Origin: UBA7703 sp942492885
Lineage (GTDB): Bacteria; Bacillota; Clostridia; Christensenellales; CAG-138
NCBI GenBank assembly: GCA_942492885.1
Contig: OW818651.1
Coordinates: forward strand, 2,046,001 to 2,110,000
DNA: 64,000 nucleotides
Direction of reading: 5' to 3'
Within the stretch, counting starts at the first letter, position 1, and every line of letters starts with the position of its first letter. The notes under the pieces were generated by a model. The model saw nothing but the letters and a program-made list of their open reading frames with translations, did no database searches and had not been told where the DNA came from. A program made the translations under genes and the position numbers. Of the stretch, positions 33,272 to 42,143 are shown piece after piece.

Positions 33272-34693
33272 CTAGAGTGTCGGCTCTCCGCCACTTTCGA
33301 TCAGCGCTTCCTCCCGATCGATGGGCTCCGGTTGGGTCACGGGCTTGATCCACTTCATCGTACGGTAGTAGGGAATCGAGATGATGAGCTTGGAGACGTC
33401 GTCCACCACGAGCATGATGACATACGTGGTGATGAACGGGAGTTTGAAGACGAGGCCCGCGAGGATCACGGCTGGCGTAATGAATACATAGTGACTCACC
33501 AGATCGATAATCAAGCCCATCTTCGTGTCGCCGCCCGCGCGGAAGATACCGACTACCTCGACATACGGGATATAGCGCACCGCAGCGTCGATTGCAAAGA
33601 TCACCAATAGCGTGCGCGCCGTTTGCATAGCGGTTTCCGAAAGATCAAACATTCCGACCAGCGGAAAGCGCAGCAATACGATCACCAGACCCGCAAGGAT
33701 GCCGATAATCGGCGTCATCACCATGAACCTCCGCGAATAGAGGATGCCCTGCGCGTGATCCCCTGCGCCGATGGATTTCCCCACGAGGATGTTGCAGGCG
33801 TTGCAGATGCCGACGAAGAAGACGAACACAAGGCCTTCTATCGTGCGCTCGACGGTCAGCGCGGCGTAATTATCCGTACCCATGCGACCAAACACCATGT
33901 TGACCACAAGAATCGAGACGCTCCAGAAAAACTCGTTGAGCAGCACCGGCAGCGCGCGACCCCAGAAGGACTTGACGAAGCCTTTGATCGCAAATATTTG
34001 CTTGAGGGGTGCAATGATGATGGTCTTCTTCACAAAGGAGAGGATCAGCATCAAAATCGGGTTGAGCAGCGCCGAGATCGCCGTTGCCAAGCCTGCGCCC
34101 GCAACGCCCATGGCGGGAATGCCGAACGCGCCGAAGATGAAGATATAATTGAGTACGGCGTTGAGCGCCGCCGCGATTCCGCTGGTGACCATCGGAATCT
34201 TCACCTGCTCCGTGCAGCGCAGCATGGTGGAAATCGCGAGGTTGATCGTCAGCGACAAATAGGAAACGCAGGCAAACTGGAGGTACTTCGCACCTTCTGC
34301 AATCAACGCGGGATCATCCGTGAACAGCCGCATCACAAAATCCGGATAGAGACCTACGCCAAGTGTGAAGACGAGTCCCAGCGGCACCATGAACAGGAGC
34401 ATCATGCCGTAGGTGCGCAGCATGCCTTCCTTATTATTCGCCCCGTGATATTGCGCAACGAAGACGGCGGCCCCGCTGGACATGCCAAACGCGAGCAGCT
34501 CGACAAAAAACGAAGCCCAACCCGCAAGCCCGACCGCGGCGATGGAGACATCGCCAAGGCGGCCGACCATGAGCGTGTCGACCAGGCGAAACGAGGTCAT
34601 CAATAGGTTTTGCAGCGCAATGGGTATGATCAGCGGAAGAGCAACCGACCAGAAGGAGCGGTCAAAGAGTTCCGCAATTCGTTTTCTCAGCAT
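33272..34693 (-). CDS. MATE family efflux transporter
   Basis: A 473-residue, 12-helix Na+/H+-coupled multidrug and toxic compound exporter. The sequence LPLIIPIALQNLLMTSFRLVDTLMVGRLGDVSIAAVGLA at the N-terminus is the family signature; the second bundle has the matching GAGVAGAGLATAIS and MVFGRMGTDNYAALT regions. The ATG at 34693 follows AGGGAG by about 11 bp and gives a cytoplasmic lead of the usual length. Substrate unknown. Its end is near the ktrB promoter and both lie on the minus strand. Confidence 0.92.
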   Translation of the reverse strand: MLRKRIAELFDRSFWSVALPLIIPIALQNLLMTSFRLVDTLMVGRLGDVSIAAVGLAGWASFFVELLAFGMSSGAAVFVAQYHGANNKEGMLRTYGMMLLFMVPLGLVFTLGVGLYPDFVMRLFTDDPALIAEGAKYLQFACVSYLSLTINLAISTMLRCTEQVKIPMVTSGIAAALNAVLNYIFIFGAFGIPAMGVAGAGLATAISALLNPILMLILSFVKKTIIIAPLKQIFAIKGFVKSFWGRALPVLLNEFFWSVSILVVNMVFGRMGTDNYAALTVERTIEGLVFVFFVGICNACNILVGKSIGAGDHAQGILYSRRFMVMTPIIGILAGLVIVLLRFPLVGMFDLSETAMQTARTLLVIFAIDAAVRYIPYVEVVGIFRAGGDTKMGLIIDLVSHYVFITPAVILAGLVFKLPFITTYVIMLVVDDVSKLIISIPYYRTMKWIKPVTQPEPIDREEALIESGGEPTL

Positions 34694-34882
34694 AAAATGG
34701 TTCTCCCTGCGCGCGCAATGATAGCGCCGCGCGTTGTCCAAATCGAATGCATGCCGCAACAGCTCGCGGCTAAATCATGCATTTTAAGTAATCTTGCCAG
34801 TATATCAGGTGCTTTATCCTACCGCAACTCTGCGCCTCTTTTCGGAAGAATCGCACCAATTCATGGTGAATTTGAGCTATTC

Positions 34883-35887
34883 TCACCGCGCGGTCTTTGC
34901 CACGCCGACGCCCGCAAGCACGCTCAGCAGCATCGCGTCCATCCAAACATCGGGAGCGGCGACAAACGGTAATAGTCGCGCCACCGCGCAGCCCGCAAGC
35001 GCCAGCAGAACGGGGATGCACGCATCCTCCCGCCGCGCAAACAACCGAACCGCGAGCAGCAGGAGCCCAACCGCCAGCGCGCGCAGCAGATGCACGCGGA
35101 TGATCGCGGCAAATTCCCCCGCGACCGCCGTGTTCCAAGCAAAGAGCGGGTTCCCCTCCGGCAGCAGCGCACGTGCGGCAAACCAGGCCGCGACGGGCAG
35201 CGCTGCCATCAGCACGGCAGCTAGCGTCCAGCCCCCGCGTTTTCGCTTCGGCGAGAGCAGCAGCGCGCCAACGCCCGCACCCAAGCCGGCAAACGCGGCA
35301 TATAACCCCGCGGCTCCGGCAACCGCGAAAGCGGCGGCGGCGAGATAGGCAAGGCCGACCACCTTTTGCCGCACGGCGAGCACCGCCATAAAAACCCCCG
35401 CCATCACGAGCGCACGCAGCAGCTCGTCGATCAGCCGCGTGTTCGCGGCCAGCAGCAAGGGCAGGAAGACGGCGATCAGCAGCGCGGTGAGCAATACCCC
35501 GTCGGGCTTGTTGTCCATCTGCTGCGCGGTGAGCAGCGCAAAGGCAGCAGCGGCGGCGAGGCACAGCGCCCGCTCAAACGCCGCCGGAACATCCGGCAGA
35601 GAGAGCGAACCGATCAACGCGATTGCCGCAGGCACCGCGATGATGCAAACCAGCGAAACCCAGTTTGGCAGGCGGATCACGCAGAGCAGCCGGAGCGCGA
35701 GCAGCGCACAAAGGGCTATTATCAGCTCCTCCACAAACAAACCCCAGCGGAACGGATCGATCGTCACCGTGCCGTAGACGAGCCAGGCGGCGATTAGAAT
35801 CCCCGCGATGCCTGCGGCAAAGGACGCGGCGTTGACCTTTCCCCCGCTGCGCGTGGTGCTTCGTTTGGTTGTGGTCTTCTTTTCCAA
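34883..35887 (-). CDS. Polytopic membrane protein, unknown function
   Basis: A 334-residue Ala/Leu-rich protein with roughly nine or ten hydrophobic helices after a basic N-terminus (MEKKTTTKRSTTRSGGK). I do not recognise a family; there is no conserved charged cluster that would suggest a transport site. It begins 46 bp after the end of rsmG on the same strand and could be transcribed with it. Real coding capacity is supported by the transmembrane pattern and consistent codon use; opposite-strand frames here are GC-rich shadows. Confidence 0.65.
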   Translation of the reverse strand: MEKKTTTKRSTTRSGGKVNAASFAAGIAGILIAAWLVYGTVTIDPFRWGLFVEELIIALCALLALRLLCVIRLPNWVSLVCIIAVPAAIALIGSLSLPDVPAAFERALCLAAAAAFALLTAQQMDNKPDGVLLTALLIAVFLPLLLAANTRLIDELLRALVMAGVFMAVLAVRQKVVGLAYLAAAAFAVAGAAGLYAAFAGLGAGVGALLLSPKRKRGGWTLAAVLMAALPVAAWFAARALLPEGNPLFAWNTAVAGEFAAIIRVHLLRALAVGLLLLAVRLFARREDACIPVLLALAGCAVARLLPFVAAPDVWMDAMLLSVLAGVGVAKTAR

Positions 35888-35933
35888 TGCTTCTCCCTAA
35901 AACTCTTTTTCCAGTATCTGTGCGAAACGTCTT

Positions 35934-36614
35934 TTATAAAGGCTTCTTCGCTGGCGTACCCGCTTTGCGCGGATAGATCTTCGCCGTTGTACCGTTCTTC
36001 GTCAAAATCACCAGTTCGCGCACGCCATAGTCCGAGGGGATGATCACCCGCTCGGCGGTTGCGTGCAGCAGCTCCAGCGCGTTCTGGCTCGCGGCAAGCT
36101 CCTCAGAAGAATCCCCCTTGTAGGCGATGCTGATGCCGCCGACCTTGACCAGCGGCAGCGTGAGCTCGCAAAGCACCGGAAGACCCGAAACCGCGCGGGT
36201 CAGCGCCGCGTCAAATTGCTCCCGATAGCGCGGGTTTTGCCCCGCGTCCTCAGCGCGCGCGTGTACGCATTCCGCCGAGAGCTTCAGTTCCTGTAAGACA
36301 GCCTCTAAAAACACCAGTTTTTTTTGCTGGCTGTCCATCAGCGTGACTGTCAGGTCCGGGCGCAGAATCAGCAGCGGAATACCGGGAAAGCCCGCGCCCG
36401 TGCCAACATCCATGATGCTCGCGCCGTTTTTTAAATAGGGCGCTGCGGCAAACGAATCGAGAAAGTGTTTTTTTGCAACATCCTCAGGCGCGATGATCGT
36501 GGTCAGGTTCAGGCGCGTGTTCCAGTCCGCAAGCATGGCATAATAGGTTTCAAACATGGCCAGCTGTGCACTCGATAGATCCGGGCGCAGCGGCGAGAGA
36601 ATTTCTGTGATCAT
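35934..36614 (-). CDS. rsmG: 16S rRNA (guanine527-N7)-methyltransferase
   Basis: Methylates G527 of 16S rRNA with SAM. The SAM-binding motif IMDVGTGAGFPGIPLLILRPDLTVTLMDSQQKK is clear, followed by ARAEDAGQNPRYREQFDAALTRAVSGL. Length of 226 residues is normal. Its ATG overlaps the mnmG stop by 4 bp (ATGA), so the pair is translationally coupled, the classic gidA-gidB order. The C-terminal tail ends in basic residues. Confidence 0.96.
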   Translation of the reverse strand: MITEILSPLRPDLSSAQLAMFETYYAMLADWNTRLNLTTIIAPEDVAKKHFLDSFAAAPYLKNGASIMDVGTGAGFPGIPLLILRPDLTVTLMDSQQKKLVFLEAVLQELKLSAECVHARAEDAGQNPRYREQFDAALTRAVSGLPVLCELTLPLVKVGGISIAYKGDSSEELAASQNALELLHATAERVIIPSDYGVRELVILTKNGTTAKIYPRKAGTPAKKPL

Positions 36615-38512
36615 GCGCGTTCCTCCGTTTCGGTCTTTGCGGCGGGAAAGCCGCGCTTGACGTAGATGAGCAGCACGTTGACATCCGCGGGCGTCACACC
36701 GGAGATGCGCCCCGCCATGCCGATGCTGGCGGGCTTGTGCTTGTTGAGCTTTTGCCGCGCCTCTAGCCGGAGGCCGTCCAGCGCGAGATAGTCCAGATCC
36801 TGCGGTAAGACCGTGTGCTCCAGCGCGCGGTTTCTTGCCACCTGCTCCTGCTGCTTTTGAATATAGCCGTCGTACCGTGCGAGGGTTTCCACGCGCTCCT
36901 CCGTCTCCCAGTCCAGGGGTGTCAGCGCGGAAAATACGCTGAGCAGATCGGTATAGCGGATGTTGGTGCGCTTGAGGAGGTCAAAGAGCTTCACGCCCGA
37001 GACGGGCACGCTCTCCCCGCGATCCGTGAGCAGCTGGCGCAAGGCCTCGCTCGGCGGTGCGGATTTGTCCAGAGATGCCAGCGCGGTTTCCACGCGGTCT
37101 CGCTTTTGCATCAGCCGCTCATACCGCTCGCCGGAGATCAGCCCCGTGCGCAGTGCCTTGTGCGTGAGCCGCTCGTCGGCGTTGTCCTGACGAAGCAGCA
37201 GGCGATATTCGCAGCGCGAGGTCATCATCCGATACGGTTCGGGCGTGCCCTTCACCGAAAGATCGTCCACCAACACGCCGAGATACGCTTCGTCGCGACC
37301 CAGCGTCAGCGGCTCTTCCTCTTTACAGTAAAGCGCGGCGTTGATGCCCGCGAGCAATCCCTGCGCCGCCGCTTCCTCATATCCGCTTGTGCCGTTGACC
37401 TGCCCCGCGAGATACAGGCCAGGCACTTCGCGCACGGCAAGTGAACGATCCAGCGCGGTGGGATCGATACAATCGTACTCAATCGCGTAGCCAAGGCGCA
37501 TCACCTCGCAGCGGTGCAACCCCGGCATCGTGCGCAGCATCGCAATCTGCACATCCCCGGGTAGGCTTGTGCTCATGCCCTGCACATACATCTCGTTTGT
37601 CGTGCGCCCTTCCGGCTCAATGAAGATCTGGTGTCTGTCCTTGTCCGCAAAGCGCACGAGCTTGTCTTCGATGCTGGGACAATAGCGCGTGCCGGTGGCG
37701 TTGATCTTCCCGCTGTACATGGCGGATCTATGTAGGTTTTCGAGGATAACGCGGTGTGTGTCCGCGTTGGTATAGGTGAGGTAACACGGTGTTTGCTCGC
37801 GCACGAGCCTGCCGTTGAGAAACGAAAATGCAGGCGTCGGCACGTCGCCGTCCTGCCGCTCCATCTCGTCGTAGTCGAGCGTGCGCCCGTTGACGCGCGC
37901 GGGTGTACCGGTCTTAAATCGCTGCAGCGGCACGCCGAGTTCCTTGAGTGCATCCGACAGCGTCTCAGAGCGAAGCAACCCCGCGGGGCCGCTGTTGCGC
38001 ACAAAGTCGCCAATCAGAATCCGGCTTTTCATGTATACGCCCGCGCAGACAACAGCCGCGCGGCAGGCGTAGACGAAGCCTTCTGCGGTTTCCACGCCGG
38101 AGATCCGCCCGCCTTCGGTCAAAAACCGACTTGCTTCACCCTGCGCAAGGGTTAGATGCTCCTGCTCCTCCACCGCGTGCTTGATGCGCTCGTGATAGCG
38201 GCGCTTGTCCATCTGCGCGCGCAGCGAATGCACAGCCGGGCCTTTGCCCGTGTTGAGCATCCGCATTTGAATCAGCGTGTCATCCGCGGCCAAGCCCATC
38301 TCGCCGCCGAGTGCATCGATCTCGCGCACAAGGTGTCCCTTGCCCGTGCCGCCGATTGCGGGATTGCAGGGCATCAGCCCCACTGAGTCCAAATTCAACG
38401 TCAATAGGAGCGTCTTTTGCCCCATTCGTGCGCTGGCGAGCGCGGCTTCCACGCCCGCGTGCCCCGCGCCGATGACGACGATATCAAATTGTTGTGTGCG
38501 GTTTGTTTCCAT
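36611..38512 (-). CDS. mnmG: tRNA uridine-5-carboxymethylaminomethyl modification enzyme subunit (FAD)
   Basis: With MnmE it modifies U34 of tRNAs. The FAD-binding GAGHAGVEAALASARMG is near the N-terminus; PCNPAIGGTGKGHLVREIDALGG and the second signature GYAIEYDCIDPT are present, as is the C-terminal MnmE/tRNA-binding region ending GRISGVTPADVNVLLIYVKR. The ATG at 38512 (METNRTQQFDIVVIGAGHAG) gives 633 residues, the usual length. Forms an operon with rsmG; mnmE and jag, often next to them, are not in this window. Confidence 0.97.
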   Translation of the reverse strand: METNRTQQFDIVVIGAGHAGVEAALASARMGQKTLLLTLNLDSVGLMPCNPAIGGTGKGHLVREIDALGGEMGLAADDTLIQMRMLNTGKGPAVHSLRAQMDKRRYHERIKHAVEEQEHLTLAQGEASRFLTEGGRISGVETAEGFVYACRAAVVCAGVYMKSRILIGDFVRNSGPAGLLRSETLSDALKELGVPLQRFKTGTPARVNGRTLDYDEMERQDGDVPTPAFSFLNGRLVREQTPCYLTYTNADTHRVILENLHRSAMYSGKINATGTRYCPSIEDKLVRFADKDRHQIFIEPEGRTTNEMYVQGMSTSLPGDVQIAMLRTMPGLHRCEVMRLGYAIEYDCIDPTALDRSLAVREVPGLYLAGQVNGTSGYEEAAAQGLLAGINAALYCKEEEPLTLGRDEAYLGVLVDDLSVKGTPEPYRMMTSRCEYRLLLRQDNADERLTHKALRTGLISGERYERLMQKRDRVETALASLDKSAPPSEALRQLLTDRGESVPVSGVKLFDLLKRTNIRYTDLLSVFSALTPLDWETEERVETLARYDGYIQKQQEQVARNRALEHTVLPQDLDYLALDGLRLEARQKLNKHKPASIGMAGRISGVTPADVNVLLIYVKRGFPAAKTETEERA

Positions 38513-38666
38513 CGTTGCTCTTCTTCGTTCCATTCCGCGCAGGCGCGCGCTTGTGTCTTTCCCCGCGCGATGCACACGCGCATTTTATCACAAGCGGGGC
38601 GATACGGCAACGCACCGCGTGGTTACGATTGGTAGCGGCTCGATTTTGCGCGCTTTGGCGCACGGC

Positions 38667-38697
38667 TTGCCAGAATACTCTGCAAATATGCTATACT
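38667..38697 (+). promoter_or_regulatory. yhaM promoter
   Basis: TTGCCA (38667-38672) and TATACT (38692-38697) with a 19-bp spacer; TG precedes the -10 (TATGCTATACT), making an extended -10 that tolerates the long spacer. It is about 48 bp before the gene. Confidence 0.6.
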
Positions 38698-38744
38698 GTT
38701 AAAAAGTATGTTGATTCGGCATTTCGAACAAGGGGGACACAGCC

Positions 38745-39722
38745 ATGAGCCGCATGCGGTTGTTAAACGAAAGTAGCGGTCAGTCGTTTGAGGGGTTCTG
38801 CCTCGTCAAGAGCGCGAGCGTGAAAACCAACATCAAAGGCACGGAATATCTCGACCTCATCCTGGCAGACTCGGAAGGCGACTGCGCCGCCAAGCTTTGG
38901 GATTATAATAAGGAACTGCACGGCGTGTTTGACGCAAACGATGTCGTCAAGGTGCGCGGCTCCATCAATATCTGGAAGGATACCGAACAGCTCAAGATCG
39001 ACAAAATCCGCCGCACCACGCCGGAGGACGATGTCGACATGGCAAAGCTGCTCCCCTGCGCGCCGTTTGATCCTGAGTGGCTCTATGACGAGCTGTTCCA
39101 ACTCGCGGAAAGCTTTACGGACGACGATCTAAGGCGTCTCGTACAATACATCATGCGCGAGAACAAGGAAAAGCTCCTGTTCTATCCTGCGGCGGTGAAG
39201 CTGCACCACGCGACGCGCGGCGGCTGGCTGCACCACACGTGGACGCTGACCAAGCTTGCAAAGGCGATCATCGACATCTATCCCGCGCTGGACGGCGACC
39301 TCGTCTACACCGGCGCGATTCTCCACGACATCGGCAAGCTCAAGGAGCTGGAGACGGGCGAACTCGGCATCGCGAGCGGATACACTCCTCGCGGTATGCT
39401 GGTGGGTCACATCTCCATCGGTATTTCGGATATTTCCGCCGCCTGCGAGCTGCTGGGCGTTGCGGAAGAGACCGCCATGCTGGTCGAGCACATGTTGCTG
39501 GCGCACCACGGGCAGGCGGAGTTTGGCAGCCCGAAACTGCCGGCGTTTCCGGAGGCGGAAGTCCTCGCGGAGATCGATTTGCTCGACAGCAAGATGTATG
39601 AGATGTTTGACGCGCTCTCCGGCGTCTCCGTCGGCGCGTTTTCCGAACGGCAGTGGGCGCTGGACAACCGCCAGATCTATTGCCACGGGCACGGGCATCT
39701 GAAAAAAGGCGAGAGCAAATAA
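38745..39722 (+). CDS. yhaM: YhaM-type 3'-5' exoribonuclease (OB-fold plus HD domain)
   Basis: A Mn-dependent 3'-5' exonuclease of RNA and DNA in Bacillota. The N-terminal OB-fold (residues 1-95) has FEGFCLVKSASVKTNIKGTEYLDLILAD; the C-terminal HD phosphohydrolase domain (about 140-315) has LHHATRGGWLHHTW, the catalytic LHDIGKLKEL (HD) and VEHMLLAHHGQAEFG. Length of 325 residues is close to that of YhaM. AGGGGG lies 9 bp before the ATG. It is followed by a strong hairpin at 39758-39784. Confidence 0.93.
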   Translation: MSRMRLLNESSGQSFEGFCLVKSASVKTNIKGTEYLDLILADSEGDCAAKLWDYNKELHGVFDANDVVKVRGSINIWKDTEQLKIDKIRRTTPEDDVDMAKLLPCAPFDPEWLYDELFQLAESFTDDDLRRLVQYIMRENKEKLLFYPAAVKLHHATRGGWLHHTWTLTKLAKAIIDIYPALDGDLVYTGAILHDIGKLKELETGELGIASGYTPRGMLVGHISIGISDISAACELLGVAEETAMLVEHMLLAHHGQAEFGSPKLPAFPEAEVLAEIDLLDSKMYEMFDALSGVSVGAFSERQWALDNRQIYCHGHGHLKKGESK

Positions 39723-39757
39723 CGCAAAAACCCGTCATTAAAACGATTATTGATTGT

Positions 39758-39784
39758 AGACGCACGTTAATTACACGTGCGTCT
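39758..39784. other. Perfect 10-bp inverted repeat before the PII-like/antiporter operon
   Basis: AGACGCACGT, loop TAATTAC, ACGTGCGTCT. Its right arm ends 1 bp before the TTGACA at 39786, so it could be an operator or a hairpin ending yhaM mRNA; there is no T run, which argues against a simple terminator. Confidence 0.65.
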
Positions 39785-39785
39785 C

Positions 39786-39814
39786 TTGACATTCCGCCGT
39801 ATAGGGCGTAACGT
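39786..39814 (+). promoter_or_regulatory. Possible promoter of the PII-like/antiporter operon
   Basis: Perfect -35 TTGACA (39786-39791), 17-bp spacer, weak -10 TAACGT (39809-39814). The weak -10 suggests need for an activator or that this is not the main start. Confidence 0.45.
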
Positions 39815-39923
39815 CACAATGTTTCCGATACATTGAATCTGGTTTCCCCGCGTGCGCGCTTTCCTCCGGACATTCTGCCGCCCGATCACCGCCGCTCTGG
39901 AACCAACGCAAGGAGTTATTAAT

Positions 39924-40265
39924 ATGCAGCTGTTCGTACACATCACCACGCTTGAAGAGAGCGTAACCCCGATCTTTCAAAAACTGATGGAGGCGGGTTT
40001 ACAGGGCGCATCCGTCGTGGACTGTCAAGGCATGCTCACCACGCTGAGCGCCTGCGGAGAGGATGCGCCGATCTTCGGCTCTCTGCGGCAGTTCATCAAC
40101 CCATGCCGCCAAACCAACAAGATGATACTCATCGTGCTCAAGGATGAGGATGTGCCCCTCGTCAAGGACATCATCCATAGCGTCACGGGTGACCTTCGCA
40201 GCCCCAACACCGGTATTCTCTTTACGTTGCCGGTCATGAACTGGGAAGGAGTTTCGCACAAGTAA
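39924..40265 (+). CDS. PII-like signalling protein next to an antiporter
   Basis: A 113-residue protein with the ferredoxin-like pattern of the PII superfamily: MQLFVHITTLEESVTPIFQKLMEAGLQGASVVDCQGML at the N-terminus (strand-helix-strand with a Gly-Ala-Ser-Val turn) and MILIVLKDEDVPLVKDIIHSVTGDL in the second half. The T-loop region between is short and there is no uridylylation Tyr pattern, so it is PII-like rather than GlnB/GlnK. AAGGAG lies 8 bp before the ATG at 39924. The next gene starts 1 bp after its stop, so the two are coupled; PII-like proteins beside transporters usually regulate them by binding nucleotides. Confidence 0.68.
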   Translation: MQLFVHITTLEESVTPIFQKLMEAGLQGASVVDCQGMLTTLSACGEDAPIFGSLRQFINPCRQTNKMILIVLKDEDVPLVKDIIHSVTGDLRSPNTGILFTLPVMNWEGVSHK

Positions 40266-40266
40266 T

Positions 40267-41472
40267 ATGCACACACTTTTTACGATTGCCCTTGCGATGA
40301 TTGCGGGGCTTCTGCTCACACGCGTCGTAAAGCTCGTCAAACTCCCAAATGTGACGGGCTATCTGATTGCAGGCCTCTTGATCGGGCCTTATTGCTTTAA
40401 GCTCATTTCCGCGGAAGCGCTCGAAACGCTGGATATCATCACGGTTGCGGCGCTGGGCTTTATCGCCTTTTCCATCGGCAGCGAGTTTAAACTGGCACAC
40501 TTGAAAGCCATCGGCAGCAAGATTTTGATCATCACCGCCTGCGAAGCGCTCGGCGCCGTTATCCTCGTGGATATCGTGGTCATCGCGCTCGGGTTCCCGG
40601 TGCCGATGGCGCTGTGCCTCGGTGCGATTGCCGCCGCAACCGCGCCCGCGGCGACGCTGCTCGTTGTGCGGCAATATCGCGCAAAAGGTGAGCTCACCAG
40701 CACGCTGCTGCCCGTGGTTGCGATGGACGACGCCATTGGGCTGATGGCGTATGCGCTTTCGGTTTCCATCGCCAAGATGATTCAAAACGGCGAAGCGTTC
40801 AACGTGATGGCCACCGTCGTCAGTCCGCTGCTGGAGATTGTATTCTCCCTCGGCGTTGGCGCGATCATCGGAGCCGTCGTCGCGCTCTCCAACCGGTTCT
40901 TTCAAAGCAAGGGAAACCGGCTGACCATCGGCATTGCCGCTGTGCTGCTCGGTGTCGGACTTGCGCAGCAGTTCGAACTTTCGCATCTGCTTTTGTGCAT
41001 GGCAATCGGAGCGACTTATGTCAACCTGCGCGATGACGCAATCCATACGCTCGAGCAGGCGGATGCCTGGACGCCCCCGCTGTTCATGTTGTTTTTCGTG
41101 CTTTCCGGCGCGGAGCTCAACGTCTCCGTTCTGCCCTCGCTCGGCGTAATCGGCGCGGTCTATATCATCACGCGCGTGGTGGGCAAATACTGCGGCGCGT
41201 ATATCGGCTGCACCATCTCCAAAGCCTCTCACAAGATTAGAAAATACCTTGGCTTGTCGCTGATTCCGCAGGCTGGTGTGGCAATCGGCATCGCGCAGCT
41301 GGTCGTCAAGGAGCTGCCGGAATACGGCGCTTCCATTCAGGCGGTCATCCTCTGCGCAACGCTGATCTATGAGCTGGTTGGCCCCGTCATCACGAAATAC
41401 TCGCTGATGAAGGCGGGCGAGATCGAGATCGAGCCAAAGAAAGCCAAGGCTATCCCTCCCGCTGCAAACTAA
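40267..41472 (+). CDS. CPA2-family cation:proton antiporter
   Basis: A 401-residue membrane protein with about 12 helices and the monovalent cation:proton antiporter-2 pattern: LVKLPNVTGYLIAGLLIGPYCFKLI at helix 1-2, FIAFSIGSEFKL, the discontinuous-helix region AATAPAATLLVVRQYRAKGELTSTLLPVVAMDDAIGLMAYAL with the Asp-Asp that carries ions. There is no cytoplasmic TrkA-N domain, in contrast to KefB/KefC. This supports the idea that the PII-like protein encoded just before it provides the regulation. A start only 1 bp after that gene means translational coupling. Confidence 0.88.
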   Translation: MHTLFTIALAMIAGLLLTRVVKLVKLPNVTGYLIAGLLIGPYCFKLISAEALETLDIITVAALGFIAFSIGSEFKLAHLKAIGSKILIITACEALGAVILVDIVVIALGFPVPMALCLGAIAAATAPAATLLVVRQYRAKGELTSTLLPVVAMDDAIGLMAYALSVSIAKMIQNGEAFNVMATVVSPLLEIVFSLGVGAIIGAVVALSNRFFQSKGNRLTIGIAAVLLGVGLAQQFELSHLLLCMAIGATYVNLRDDAIHTLEQADAWTPPLFMLFFVLSGAELNVSVLPSLGVIGAVYIITRVVGKYCGAYIGCTISKASHKIRKYLGLSLIPQAGVAIGIAQLVVKELPEYGASIQAVILCATLIYELVGPVITKYSLMKAGEIEIEPKKAKAIPPAAN

Positions 41473-41596
41473 CCCCCCCGTTGCCTTTGGTGTACGCTGC
41501 CCGATTGATGCAATGGATCGCAATCCGTGATCCAAAACCGGAACACGTTCACCGCGCTTGTCCGTTTCGATTGCAGCAAAGAAAGGTTTCGCTTGT

Positions 41597-42100
41597 ATGA
41601 AACTCCGCGTTGTTTCCCCGCGCGAAACGATCATCAAATATCTGCTGATCGAAGTGTTTGCGATCCTGTTTTTTCTGCTGGTCTTGCGAAACCTGACGCC
41701 CTTTCGTTATTTTTCCGTGATACAGTTGCTGCAATACGCGCTGTTGAGCGTCGTGGTGCTGTTTATCCTGCTTCCGGTTTGGGTGGAGCTGTTCGGGTTT
41801 GGTTCGCTCCGGTTCGTGCTCTCCAAACGCGGGGTGAGCTATCAAAAGCGCAGGCTGAAATATCGTCTCGCATGGGACGAGGTGCAGCGCATCGTCTTAA
41901 CCCCCAACATCTACGGCAGGGTGGCAAAGGGCAGCTATCTCGTGTTTTACGCGGACGACACACCAAATAGGGTCAACGGGCGCACTGAATTCAGCCCTCT
42001 CGCATTCGGCCTGCAATACCGCAAAGGATTGCCGGAGTCAATCGCGAAATATTGCGATCTGGAGATTGAGAATTTGAGTGTGATTGAGAAGAAACGATAG
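41597..42100 (+). CDS. Two-TM membrane protein with PH-like C-terminal domain, unknown function
   Basis: A 167-residue protein with two membrane segments (about 13-32 and 43-66) and a soluble C-terminal domain that reads like a small bPH domain: RFVLSKRGVSYQKRRLKYRLAWDEVQRIVLTPN ... SYLVFYADD. I do not recognise a named family. The ATG at 41597 follows AGAAAGG by 11 bp. It is about 125 bp after the antiporter gene and 43 bp before the acetyltransferase, all on the plus strand. Confidence 0.7.
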   Translation: MKLRVVSPRETIIKYLLIEVFAILFFLLVLRNLTPFRYFSVIQLLQYALLSVVVLFILLPVWVELFGFGSLRFVLSKRGVSYQKRRLKYRLAWDEVQRIVLTPNIYGRVAKGSYLVFYADDTPNRVNGRTEFSPLAFGLQYRKGLPESIAKYCDLEIENLSVIEKKR

Positions 42101-42143
42101 GGTAGCTTCGATTTGTACCATTGTTTCGAAAGGAGGCGGGAGA

